From Erysipelotrichaceae bacterium UBA1783 (GTDB lineage: Bacteria > Bacillota_I > Bacilli_A > Erysipelotrichales > Erysipelotrichaceae), in assembly GCA_002315205.1 (NCBI GenBank), contig DCGH01000038.1:1-22012 (forward strand): 22,012 nt of DNA. Reading direction: 5' to 3'. Positions 15,283 through 22,012 of the stretch are shown here, piece after piece. The first letter of the stretch is position 1; each line of letters starts with the position of its first letter. The translations under genes and the position numbers were made by a program. The notes below the pieces were generated by a model. It made no database searches. It had not been told where the DNA came from and saw only the letters and a program-made list of their open reading frames with translations.

Positions 15283-15306
15283 AAACGTTTTTGTGAAATT
15301 GTGTGA

Positions 15307-15741
15307 TTAGTCTAATGTTTCAACAAATTCAATGATTTCGCCTGATGGGCTCTTAACAAAGCCTAATAATAAATGCATTTCAGGATTTCCAACTCTTACT
15401 TCATTAAGCATTTTTTCTGTTGGCTGACCATTAGAGCTAACAATCTGATAGCCCTTTTCCTTTAGCATTTCCAATGTTTCCTTAGCGCTATAAACATCCA
15501 ATGCAAAGTGCTGGATAACACCTGCAGCCTCTGTTCCTGTTTCACATTCACAGATTTCCAATGTTGTTCCATTGCCACAATCAATGAAGCAATTACGGCT
15601 ATTGAATCCATTGCGGTCCTTATTCCAGAAATTTGTCATCTTTAAACCTAAATCCTCGCAATACATCTTGATGGTTGCGTCGTATTTAGCGTGTGTTGGT
15701 CTTAAATTGATATGGTTTGCGCCCTTAATATACTTCCTCAT
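15307..15741 (-). CDS. VOC (glyoxalase/bleomycin resistance/dioxygenase) family protein
   Basis: This 144-residue protein is built of two beta-alpha-beta-beta-beta units. The glyoxalase-type metal ligand pattern is complete: His10 (NHINLRP), Glu62 (TTLEICE), His78 (IQHFALD) and Glu138 (GEIIEFVE). An octahedral Ni, Zn or similar metal site is therefore likely. The superfamily includes lactoylglutathione lyases, epimerases and resistance proteins, and the actual reaction is unknown. AAGGAGA (15755-15749) lies 7 bases before the ATG. TATAAT (15780-15775) is a probable -10. It is a single-gene unit. Confidence 0.85.
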   Translation of the reverse strand: MRKYIKGANHINLRPTHAKYDATIKMYCEDLGLKMTNFWNKDRNGFNSRNCFIDCGNGTTLEICECETGTEAAGVIQHFALDVYSAKETLEMLKEKGYQIVSSNGQPTEKMLNEVRVGNPEMHLLLGFVKSPSGEIIEFVETLD

Positions 15742-15783
15742 TTATGATTCTCCTTATGTTGTTTTCTTAAAAATATTATACAT

Positions 15784-15825
15784 TAAAAAAACTGTAGAAT
15801 ATCAAATAAATAATATACTACAGTT
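15784..15825 (-). terminator. Terminator of the second ABC transporter operon
   Basis: On the minus strand AACTGTAG... reads as a perfect 8-bp stem between 15825-15818 and 15797-15790, with a 20-nt AT-rich loop and a run of T residues from 15790 to 15785. It overlaps the stop codon of the DUF624 gene. Confidence 0.8.
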
Positions 15826-16483
15826 ATTTTTTCTTTTTGCTATCCTGTTCTCTTCTATATTTGGCATTACCAACCTTGTATTTATATTTTTTTAGCATAT
15901 TTGGAAGAATCTGCCATGATAAGAAGCAGACTAGTCCTGGCATAATAAGAATAAAGCTAGGCAACAGATAAATGCAGACAACTGGAATTGAAATCACTAG
16001 GATTAAAATTGAAAGTGTCTGGAAGAAACAATTGAATGCAATATCAACAGATTTTTTGAAGCAATTAACAACAGTATCAGCTAAATCTTGAGAGATAACA
16101 ACAAAGACTATAACAAGCTCAAAGGCAACAATCATTAATAGTACAAATACTGCTGCCTGTGCTAATATGTCGATAGTTGCACTACCAGTGCGGTAATACA
16201 GGAAGTCCCATCCTAATACTAAAATGATAACAGCATGAATGAACCAGACGATGGTAGATAGCTTAAAATACTGCTTGAATGCAGCAAAGAAGGTTTTTAA
16301 TGGCTTTTTATCATCAAATAACAGATAGCTGCTCATTGCACTATTTAATGCGGTAATAGAAGCGCCAGCTGTTACAATAGGAATACAACATACAAGTGAG
16401 AAAAATCCAAGCAGGACGATATTTCCGAATCGTCCTGCCAGATTTTCAAAAAATACTTCTATTTTACTTTTCTGCTTATCCAT
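15824..16483 (-). CDS. YesL/DUF624 family membrane protein
   Basis: This 219-residue integral membrane protein has hydrophobic segments at about 20-42, 75-95, 107-131 and 155-192 (the last probably two passes) and a very basic C-terminus (ending KKKK). The N-terminal FFENLAGRFGNIVLLG and CCIPIVTAGAS stretch is typical of DUF624 (YesL). This family is usually encoded in carbohydrate ABC-transporter operons, and its biochemical role is unknown. It lies 5 bases after the ATPase stop and is the last gene of the transporter operon. Its presence is an argument for a carbohydrate-like substrate of this importer. Confidence 0.82.
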   Translation of the reverse strand: MDKQKSKIEVFFENLAGRFGNIVLLGFFSLVCCIPIVTAGASITALNSAMSSYLLFDDKKPLKTFFAAFKQYFKLSTIVWFIHAVIILVLGWDFLYYRTGSATIDILAQAAVFVLLMIVAFELVIVFVVISQDLADTVVNCFKKSVDIAFNCFFQTLSILILVISIPVVCIYLLPSFILIMPGLVCFLSWQILPNMLKKYKYKVGNAKYRREQDSKKKK

Positions 16484-16488
16484 GACAG

Positions 16489-17601
16489 TTAAGCAATTTC
16501 AAGAGAGCCTAATGCAATCTTGTCTGTTGATTCCTGTTCGAATAATACATATTTATTTCCTTCAAAGCCAAATTTAACGTTTGAATCCATTGCGTAGTCC
16601 ACACTTCCGAATTCAACTGCTGATAATGAGATATCATCTACAGCAATAACTAAAGTAGTTTCCATACCAGAAGGTAGGGAAGAAACAACCTTTGCAGAGA
16701 TTCCATTGTCAGTAATCTTTACGAATTCTGGACGAATACCCAATACATATTCGTTTTCATCCTTTAATTCTACTTCGTTATTTGGTGTGAATCTTAGCTT
16801 AAATGATTTTGCATCTAATACAACTGAGTTTCCTTCCTTAACACCATGGCATTTTACAAAGTTCATACTTGGATTACCCATGAAGTCAGCGCAGAAAATG
16901 TTGTTTGGCTGTCCATATAGCTCTAGAGGTGGGCAATACTGCTGTAAAACACCTAGCTTTAATAGAGCAACCTTTGTTGATAATGTCATCGCCTCTGACT
17001 GGTCATGGGTTACATATACGAATGTTGATCCAGTAGTCATATGTAATCTCTTTAGCTCAGCTCTCATATCGTTTCTTAGCTTAGCATCAAGGTTACTTAA
17101 AGGTTCATCCATTAATAATACACTTGGATTTGGTGCAAGGGTTCTGGCAATAGCTACACGCTGCTGCTGACCACCTGATAATTCTGATGGATAGCGTTCC
17201 ATGTATTCTTCAATACGCATTGTCTTACAGATTTCTTTTACTCTTGCATCGATAGCGTCCTTAGCCCATTTCATATTTTCTAGACCGAAGGCGATATTTT
17301 TATAAACAGTCATATGTGGCCATAAAGCATAGCCCTGGAAAATGAAACCGATGTTTCTCTTATCTGGTGAAAGGTTGATTCCCTTTTCATCAGAGAATAC
17401 ACATACATCATCAAAATAGATTTCACCCTCTGTTGGAGTTTCTAAGCCAGCAATCATTCTTAATGTTGTTGTCTTACCACAACCAGAAGGACCTAATAGT
17501 GATACGAATGAGCCATCAGTAATTTCCATATTTAACTTATCAACGGCTTTTGAGCCCTTGCTAAATTGCTTTGTAATATTTACTAATCTAATTGTTGGCA
17601 T
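16489..17601 (-). CDS. ABC transporter ATPase (FbpC/PotA/CysA-like)
   Basis: This is a 370-residue ATPase for the double permease encoded just upstream. Walker A GPSGCGKT is at 37-44, Q-loop Gln89, signature LSGGQ 141-145, Walker B LLMDE 162-166 and switch His199. The C-terminal part from about 235 is a TOBE-type domain with LGIRPEFVKI near 292-301. The gene order (binding protein, fused permease, ATPase) is that of iron(III)-, polyamine- or hexose-phosphate-type importers such as AfuABC. One base separates it from the permease stop, and AGGAGG lies in the end of the permease gene, so translation is coupled. It is clearly different from the CUT1 ATPase at the left end of the window. Confidence 0.92.
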   Translation of the reverse strand: MPTIRLVNITKQFSKGSKAVDKLNMEITDGSFVSLLGPSGCGKTTTLRMIAGLETPTEGEIYFDDVCVFSDEKGINLSPDKRNIGFIFQGYALWPHMTVYKNIAFGLENMKWAKDAIDARVKEICKTMRIEEYMERYPSELSGGQQQRVAIARTLAPNPSVLLMDEPLSNLDAKLRNDMRAELKRLHMTTGSTFVYVTHDQSEAMTLSTKVALLKLGVLQQYCPPLELYGQPNNIFCADFMGNPSMNFVKCHGVKEGNSVVLDAKSFKLRFTPNNEVELKDENEYVLGIRPEFVKITDNGISAKVVSSLPSGMETTLVIAVDDISLSAVEFGSVDYAMDSNVKFGFEGNKYVLFEQESTDKIALGSLEIA

Positions 17602-17602
17602 A

Positions 17603-19399
17603 TTATTTTCCTCCTACACCCTTTTCAATTGAAGCACCAGTTAATCTTTCAACAATAAAGTTGATTGTTAATACAACGACGATGATCAATAGGTTTACAG
17701 CATTTGAGTACTGTGTATAACCTTTTTCATCGAAGAAGAATAATAGTGTTGTTAATACTCTGTTGTTAGCAACAACTAAGATAACATACAAGCTTAATTC
17801 TCTCATACTTGATACGAATGGTAATAAGTAACCTGAGATGATTGTTGATTTTTCAATTGGTGCAATAATCTTAACCATTCTCTTAACCCAAGGAACTCCT
17901 AGGATAATACCAGCTTCTTCAATTTCTGGAGAAAGCTGCATCATAGAGTTAACACCACTTCGTGATGCCATTGGTAAGTACTTCACAGTACCGATTAATG
18001 CTAATAATGTGAATGTTCCATATAGAGATGGAATGATACCTCTTTGTACAGAGAACATTGATAGATAAATAGCAGCGAAGCCCATTGATGGAATTAGGTA
18101 AGGGATGAATGTTAAGTTTTCAACCGTCTTAGCTAATAAGCTTCCTCTTCTTCTAACAATACTGTAACCAGCTAAGAAGCCAAGTGTACCTGCACCAACA
18201 GCGCAGATTGCAGAAAGCTTTAAGCTGTTTCCTAAGGTTCTCCATACCTCAGGGTTTAATAATACGCCACCCTTATCCTGGATAGAGTTATGTCCTTCAG
18301 AAAGACCAATCCAGAAGTCTAGGGTCATATTTTCAATACGATAAATACCATTAACAACAATAACAGATTCTAATGCGAAGGTTATTAATGGAATAATTGA
18401 CATACATAATACAACTAATACAACGATTGTTGTAATTGGCCATTGCCATTTTCCTAAATGGAATACAGAAGCGTTTCCAGATTTACCAGTTACTGTAGCA
18501 TAAGATCTTCTTGTACCGATTAGCATCTGGTTGATGGTCATAATACCTACAGAAATGACAATCATTACTAAGGCAATAATATATCCAGCACCAGGGTTTG
18601 TACCATTTAATGATGCATATAATTCAGTAGTTAATACATAATAACGAACTGGTAATCCTAAAAACTGTGGAGTCGCAAAGGCTGCCATAGCACCAGAGAA
18701 TACTAGGATAATAGTACTTAATACGGCAGGCATAACCATTGGAATGGTAATCTTTGAGAACATTCTTGTTCTAGTTGTTTTTAGAATTACAGCTGCTTCC
18801 TCAAGGTTAGCATCCATATTTCTTAATACACCACCAATTAGGATGTAGGCAAATGGAGAATAATGTAAACCAGTTACAATTGTGATTGGGAATGCACCAT
18901 AAGCAAACCATGTTGGTACGGCAATACCTGTTAAAGCGGTAAAGATACCAGGAGAACCTGTAATAGCAACGTTCTTAAAGAAGTTTTTCCATGCTAATGC
19001 TAATGTCCAGCTTGGCATGATATAAGGGAAGATAAATAGCTTTGTTAAAATCTTCTTTCCCTTCATATCACTTCTAGCTACTAACCATGCAAATGAACCA
19101 CCGATAGCGATTGCTACAACACAAGATAAAGCACTTGTAATTAAGCTGTTCTTTAATGGAGTCCATAAAAGTGAAGATGAGAATTCAGAGTTGAATACTC
19201 GGTTCCAATGGTAGGTAGTAAAGGTTCCCACAGCCTGATGTACTCTTGTTTTCTCAGATGCATGTACAATAAATGTATCAAACAAAATTGAAATTAATGG
19301 GAATACAACTAAAACTGTTAAAACAATTAGGAAAAATAACAAAAGGACATTATAAGGCTTGCTCAAAAAGGTTTTAATTTTATTCCACTTCTTTTTCAT
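17603..19399 (-). CDS. ABC transporter fused double permease (FbpB/AfuB-like)
   Basis: This 598-residue membrane protein has two BPD_transp_1 halves in one chain, roughly 85-295 and 385-585, each with about six membrane segments. Both halves keep an EAA loop for the ATPase: EEAAVILKTTRTRMFSKITIP at about 200-220 and EEAGIILGVPWVKRMVK near 494-510. Fused permeases of this kind are typical of the Fe3+ importer class, which also includes importers of thiamine, 2-aminoethylphosphonate and hexose phosphates. GGAGG precedes the ATG. A hairpin separates the gene from the binding-protein gene upstream. Confidence 0.92.
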   Translation of the reverse strand: MKKKWNKIKTFLSKPYNVLLLFFLIVLTVLVVFPLISILFDTFIVHASEKTRVHQAVGTFTTYHWNRVFNSEFSSSLLWTPLKNSLITSALSCVVAIAIGGSFAWLVARSDMKGKKILTKLFIFPYIMPSWTLALAWKNFFKNVAITGSPGIFTALTGIAVPTWFAYGAFPITIVTGLHYSPFAYILIGGVLRNMDANLEEAAVILKTTRTRMFSKITIPMVMPAVLSTIILVFSGAMAAFATPQFLGLPVRYYVLTTELYASLNGTNPGAGYIIALVMIVISVGIMTINQMLIGTRRSYATVTGKSGNASVFHLGKWQWPITTIVVLVVLCMSIIPLITFALESVIVVNGIYRIENMTLDFWIGLSEGHNSIQDKGGVLLNPEVWRTLGNSLKLSAICAVGAGTLGFLAGYSIVRRRGSLLAKTVENLTFIPYLIPSMGFAAIYLSMFSVQRGIIPSLYGTFTLLALIGTVKYLPMASRSGVNSMMQLSPEIEEAGIILGVPWVKRMVKIIAPIEKSTIISGYLLPFVSSMRELSLYVILVVANNRVLTTLLFFFDEKGYTQYSNAVNLLIIVVVLTINFIVERLTGASIEKGVGGK

Positions 19400-19414
19400 A
19401 GCTTTTCCTCCTTA

Positions 19415-19459
19415 ATATAAAAGGAAGGCTATGGCCTAAACCATCGCCACTAGCCTTCC
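19415..19459 (-). terminator. Hairpin between binding-protein and permease genes (probable attenuator)
   Basis: On the minus strand GGAAGGCTA (19459-19451) pairs with TAGCCTTCC (19431-19423), a perfect 9-bp stem with a 19-nt loop, followed by TTTTATATT. The T-run is short, so partial termination or 3'-end protection of the binding-protein mRNA is more likely than a full stop. Confidence 0.65.
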
Positions 19460-19486
19460 CTAGATTTTTAATGTTTTAAAGTTAAA

Positions 19487-20719
19487 TTACTTTAATAATT
19501 CGATGAAGTCTTCAACGTCAGCTCTGTATTCAGCACAATAGTCAGCATCTTCAACGATTAAGATCTTTCTCCAAGCGCTCATTGGCTGGTCACCATCAGT
19601 AACTGCTAAGTTTTCATTACCAGAGTAATCACCAAATCTACCCTTCATACCCTTATAAACAGTTTCACCATCAGTAGTTAATTCACCATTACCAATCCAA
19701 CCTTCTTCAGTGAATAACCAGCATAAGAATGCCTTAGCTAATTCTGGGTTGTCTGCGTTAGAAACTAATAAACCATAAATTGGATATACGAAACCAGCAA
19801 CTGGATTAACTTCCTTAGCATAATCTAAGTTGTAGTTGTACTTAACACCATCAATTTCAACAGATGACTTAGCAGTCTTAACATACTTATTTAATGTTAA
19901 GTAACCACTCATCTTTGTTTCAGCCTTTGGATCACCGATTTCCTTAGCAATAGTTCCATCAGAAGAACCTAATACTAAGCCGTTCTTGTACATCATCTTA
20001 ATGAACTGGTAACCAGCATTCTTGCAATCAGCATCTAATACTAAATCAGTTCCATAGTAATCCTTGTAAGCAGCTTCTAGCTTCTTAGCATTTTCTTCAG
20101 AAGTTAACTGGATTAAGAAGTTCATGTTAACACCTTCACTAGAAGGGTCCTTCATCTTAACTGTACCAGCGTACTGAGGATCAGTTACGTACCAGATATT
20201 TGTAATTTCATCAGCAGTCATCTGAGCATTATTATAGATGAATACCTTGTTACAGAAATCCCATACTAGGTAAGGATCACAATTGTCACCAACAACAGCC
20301 TTGATTTCTTCATTGTACCAGCTGTATACATAGCCTGGTTCAACTAATTCAGAAACAACACGTCCACCATCCTGGATGAAGATTAAGTCAGCACCCTGAC
20401 CTGCAACGCCAGCCTTAGATTCTGTAGCTACCTGAGTAATCTGGTTTGTATCACCGATCTGAGTAGCTTCAACTAAATCAGCACTGATTCCATACTTTAA
20501 AGCGAAAGCCTTAACAGCATCTTCAATAACAGAGTGAGTAGTGTAGATAGTTAACTTATTACCATTCTTGATACCAGCAGCTAATAATTCTTCAAAAGTA
20601 GCTGTATCAACAGTTGGCTTGTCTCCACCACTTGGAGTATCGCCACCCTTAGATGTACAACCAGCAAAAGCTGTAACACATAATAAGGCAGCAATTAAGA
20701 CAGTTAATAATTTTTTCAT
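19487..20719 (-). CDS. Lipoprotein solute-binding protein of the iron(III)-type ABC importer class
   Basis: This 410-residue protein begins with a lipoprotein signal: a basic start, a hydrophobic core, and a lipobox ending AFAGC with Cys21. A Gly/Ser/Pro-rich linker (SKGGDTPSGGDKP) tethers the binding domain outside the cell. The mature part has the layout of class II periplasmic-type binding proteins (GADLIFIQDGGR, YAGTVKMKDPSSEG, AFLCWLFTEEG). I do not see the adjacent tyrosine pair that marks true Fe3+-binding proteins with confidence, so iron should not be assumed. The cre site in its promoter, the DUF624 gene in its operon and the divergent nucleoside hydrolase argue for a carbon compound. 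It is the first gene of the operon, with GGAG just before the ATG. Confidence 0.88.
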   Translation of the reverse strand: MKKLLTVLIAALLCVTAFAGCTSKGGDTPSGGDKPTVDTATFEELLAAGIKNGNKLTIYTTHSVIEDAVKAFALKYGISADLVEATQIGDTNQITQVATESKAGVAGQGADLIFIQDGGRVVSELVEPGYVYSWYNEEIKAVVGDNCDPYLVWDFCNKVFIYNNAQMTADEITNIWYVTDPQYAGTVKMKDPSSEGVNMNFLIQLTSEENAKKLEAAYKDYYGTDLVLDADCKNAGYQFIKMMYKNGLVLGSSDGTIAKEIGDPKAETKMSGYLTLNKYVKTAKSSVEIDGVKYNYNLDYAKEVNPVAGFVYPIYGLLVSNADNPELAKAFLCWLFTEEGWIGNGELTTDGETVYKGMKGRFGDYSGNENLAVTDGDQPMSAWRKILIVEDADYCAEYRADVEDFIELLK

Positions 20720-20747
20720 ATTTTCTCCTTATAAAATTATTTTTTTC

Positions 20748-20760
20748 GCGGGTTCACCGC
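20748..20760 (-). other. Small hairpin in the leader of the binding-protein gene
   Basis: GCGG (20748-20751) and CCGC (20757-20760) form a 4-bp GC stem with a 5-nt loop in the 5' leader of the minus-strand transcript, between the -10 and the ribosome binding site. On the minus strand A residues rather than T residues follow, so it is not a terminator. Confidence 0.35.
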
Positions 20761-20774
20761 TTTGGTAATAAAAT

Positions 20775-20802
20775 ATTATCACCTAAAACGCTTTCATTTC
20801 AA
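20775..20802 (-). promoter_or_regulatory. Promoter of the second ABC transporter operon
   Basis: On the minus strand TTGAAA (20802-20797) and GATAAT (20780-20775) are 16 bases apart, a good sigma-A-type promoter about 55 bases before the ATG at 20719. Confidence 0.7.
20783..20796 (-). promoter_or_regulatory. Catabolite-responsive element (cre) for CcpA
   Basis: The minus strand reads TGAAAGCGTTTTAG, preceded by A. It matches the cre consensus WTGNAANCGNWNNCW except at the last two positions. It fills the spacer between -35 and -10, where bound CcpA would block the polymerase. This predicts repression of the importer when a preferred sugar is present. Confidence 0.65.
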
Positions 20803-20918
20803 TTACTTAGATAGAATTGTTAAAACTTTTTCGTTGGTTTTACTTAAAAATGATAATATTTGAATAGGTTTTAAGAATATGTTGAGTATTTTTAGGTTAT
20901 ATAAAGAATGATTATATA

Positions 20919-20943
20919 CATATTATAAATTTTTTATAATATG
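20919..20943. promoter_or_regulatory. Perfect AT-rich palindrome before the nucleoside hydrolase promoter (candidate operator)
   Basis: CATATTATAAA (20919-20929) and TTTATAATATG (20933-20943) form a perfect 11-bp inverted repeat around TTT. It ends where the -35 of the hydrolase promoter would be, a usual place for a regulator. It has no T-run after it, so it is not a terminator. Confidence 0.5.
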
Positions 20944-20962
20944 ATAAGAAAAACAAAGGGAA

Positions 20963-20990
20963 TGTTATAATATAGATATATAAGAAGGAG
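20963..20990 (+). promoter_or_regulatory. Extended -10 promoter and RBS of the second nucleoside hydrolase
   Basis: TGTTATAAT at 20963-20971 is a perfect extended -10 without a clear -35. AAGGAG at 20985-20990 lies 6 bases before the ATG at 20997, so the leader is very short. Confidence 0.65.
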
Positions 20991-20996
20991 ATAATT

Positions 20997-21962
20997 ATGC
21001 CAAGAAAGCTGATTTTAGATGTTGATACGGGTTCTGATGATGCTTGTGCCATTATGCTTGCTGCACTACACAAGGATCTTGATTTAGTTGCTGTGTGCTC
21101 TGTTGCCGGTAATGTGCCATTACCAAACACAACCGAAAATACCTTAAGAGTTCTGGAATTAATTGGAAAACAGGTTCCAGTCTATAAGGGGTGTGATCGA
21201 CCAATTGTCAGAGATATTTCAGCACAATATCGTGCACCTAGTGATAGTAGAGGAAAGGCTATTGTAGATGGTAAGGAGGTTCATATTCATACGGATTATT
21301 TACCAATTCCCGCAAGTACCAGAAGCTATGAAAAAATGCCAGCACCATATTTCTATGTGGATTATTTAATGAATAGTCCAGAGAAGATTGATATTGTTGC
21401 GGTTGGTCCATTAACCAATCTGGCTGTTGCCTTAATGATTGAGCCTAGAATTGTGGAGCATATTAATGAATTAGTGATTATGGGTGGTGGACACAATATT
21501 TCCAACGAAACAAATTGTGCTGAGTTTAATATTTACTTTGATCCAGAGGCAGCACAGAGAGTTTTACAATGTGGTGCAAAGATAACCCTTGTTCCATTAG
21601 ATGCAACCCATAAGGCATATGTGAATAGTGATGATGTAAAACGCTTTAGAGCGTTAAATACACCTGCAGGTGATTTTGCTGCAGAGATGGTTGCTTCCAG
21701 AATCTACATGCATAAGCTAAGACAGCCATTATCAGATGTAAACTCCTGTGCATTACATGACCCATTAGCGGTTGCTTATCTGATTGATCCAACGGTATTG
21801 ACAGAGGTAGAATTCTGCAATGTTCAGGTTTCCTTAGGTGGTTTAACCGATGGTATGACAGTGGTAGATCGAAGATATTTCCAGGATAATAGAAATGTGC
21901 ATTATGCATTCAATGGAGATCGTCAGAAATTCGTTGATATTCTTTGTGAAGCGTATAAATAG
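20997..21962 (+). CDS. Nucleoside hydrolase (second copy, divergent from the ABC importer)
   Basis: This is a 321-residue enzyme of the inosine-uridine nucleoside hydrolase family. The signature reads DVDTGSDDA at 8-16 (Asp8, Asp10, Asp14, Asp15), with EFNIYFDPEA at 176-185 (Asn178) and the canonical HDPLAV with His254-Asp255. Compared with the copy at 5802-6785 it has Thr for Pro in the signature and a longer segment at about 75-115, so the two are distinct paralogues rather than a recent duplication and may differ in substrate. There is no signal peptide. It shares a 277-base divergent control region with the iron-type importer, which suggests that the two are regulated together. Confidence 0.92.
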   Translation: MPRKLILDVDTGSDDACAIMLAALHKDLDLVAVCSVAGNVPLPNTTENTLRVLELIGKQVPVYKGCDRPIVRDISAQYRAPSDSRGKAIVDGKEVHIHTDYLPIPASTRSYEKMPAPYFYVDYLMNSPEKIDIVAVGPLTNLAVALMIEPRIVEHINELVIMGGGHNISNETNCAEFNIYFDPEAAQRVLQCGAKITLVPLDATHKAYVNSDDVKRFRALNTPAGDFAAEMVASRIYMHKLRQPLSDVNSCALHDPLAVAYLIDPTVLTEVEFCNVQVSLGGLTDGMTVVDRRYFQDNRNVHYAFNGDRQKFVDILCEAYK

Positions 21963-21988
21963 AAAAAGGGGCTGTAAAGAAATAAAAA

Positions 21989-22006
21989 TTTAGAAGAGAT
22001 TCTAAA
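21989..22006. other. Hairpin at the right edge of the window
   Basis: TTTAGAA (21989-21995) and TTCTAAA (22000-22006) form a perfect 7-bp stem with a GAGA tetraloop. It may be the tip of a longer terminator whose other arm is cut off (GGGGCTGT at 21968-21975 has no partner inside the window). Confidence 0.35.
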
Positions 22007-22012
22007 TGAGTT

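Noticed and set aside
15085..15306. 73-residue plus-strand reading frame across the PAS-CPBP/VOC gap
   Set aside because: It overlaps the PAS-CPBP start, runs through a terminator hairpin and the nested inverted repeat, has no ribosome binding site and a composition typical of translated AT-rich noncoding DNA.
16706..17170. 154-residue plus-strand reading frame
   Set aside because: It is antisense to the well-supported ATPase gene, with Ser/Phe/Asn-rich composition and no recognisable domain.
16489..20719. Plain annotation as ferric iron importer FbpABC
   Set aside because: No convincing iron site in the binding protein and no Fur-like box noticed; the cre site, DUF624 and nucleoside hydrolase point elsewhere.
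1..22012. Defence system, CRISPR array, prophage, IS element or tRNA-linked island
   Set aside because: No repeats in array, no transposase, integrase, nuclease or toxin-like genes and no cloverleaf were found on either strand.

Overview
The window looks like a low-GC Gram-positive (Firmicutes) chromosome. It is AT-rich, has strong AAGGAG-type ribosome binding sites, extended -10 promoters, a lipoprotein-type solute-binding protein and a CcpA-type cre site. The gene mix (DUF6935, stand-alone SagB-like nitroreductase, YesL/DUF624) would fit the Erysipelotrichia or a related gut Firmicute, but that placement is inference. There are no RNA genes, phage genes, IS elements or CRISPR arrays. It is mostly metabolic and transport genes in short operons, and no intergenic gap exceeds 300 bases.

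Layout. 1-3215 (+): tail of a solute-binding protein, a hairpin, then a UgpC/MsmK-type ATPase and two CUT1-type permeases. 3311-6785 (+), with its own extended -10 promoter: a cytoplasmic alkaline-phosphatase-superfamily phosphodiesterase, a uridine-kinase-like protein with a ThrRS-like N-terminal domain, and a nucleoside hydrolase. 6966-8138 (+): a Cys/Met-metabolism PLP enzyme. 8173-9033 (-): a proline-iminopeptidase-like hydrolase. 9246-10266 (+): a SagB-type nitroreductase and a BFD-like [2Fe-2S] protein. 10319-11107 (+): an alpha/beta hydrolase. 11178-12653 (-): a three-gene operon of zinc-ribbon membrane protein, nitroreductase and DUF6935 protein. 12735-13952 (-): an imidazolonepropionase-like amidohydrolase. 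14089-15099 (-): a PAS domain fused to a CPBP membrane protease domain. 15307-15741 (-): a VOC/glyoxalase protein. 15824-20719 (-): a second ABC importer (lipoprotein SBP, fused double permease, ATPase) plus a YesL/DUF624 membrane protein. 20997-21962 (+): a second nucleoside hydrolase, divergent from that importer.

How the genes may work together. Two unrelated ABC importers each sit beside a nucleoside hydrolase, one at each end of the window. At the left end the hydrolase shares an operon with a phosphodiesterase and a nucleoside-kinase-like protein, none with a signal peptide. This suggests import of a nucleoside- or nucleotide-like compound (or a phosphodiester conjugate) and its breakdown in the cytosol. 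At the right end an importer that homology would call 'iron(III)-type' carries a YesL-like gene, a cre site between its -35 and -10 and a divergent nucleoside hydrolase, all pointing to a carbon source rather than iron. This is the best candidate for something not yet described. The middle genes form ordinary small transcription units with clear intrinsic terminators; the PAS-CPBP fusion and the SagB/BFD pair are the most unusual.
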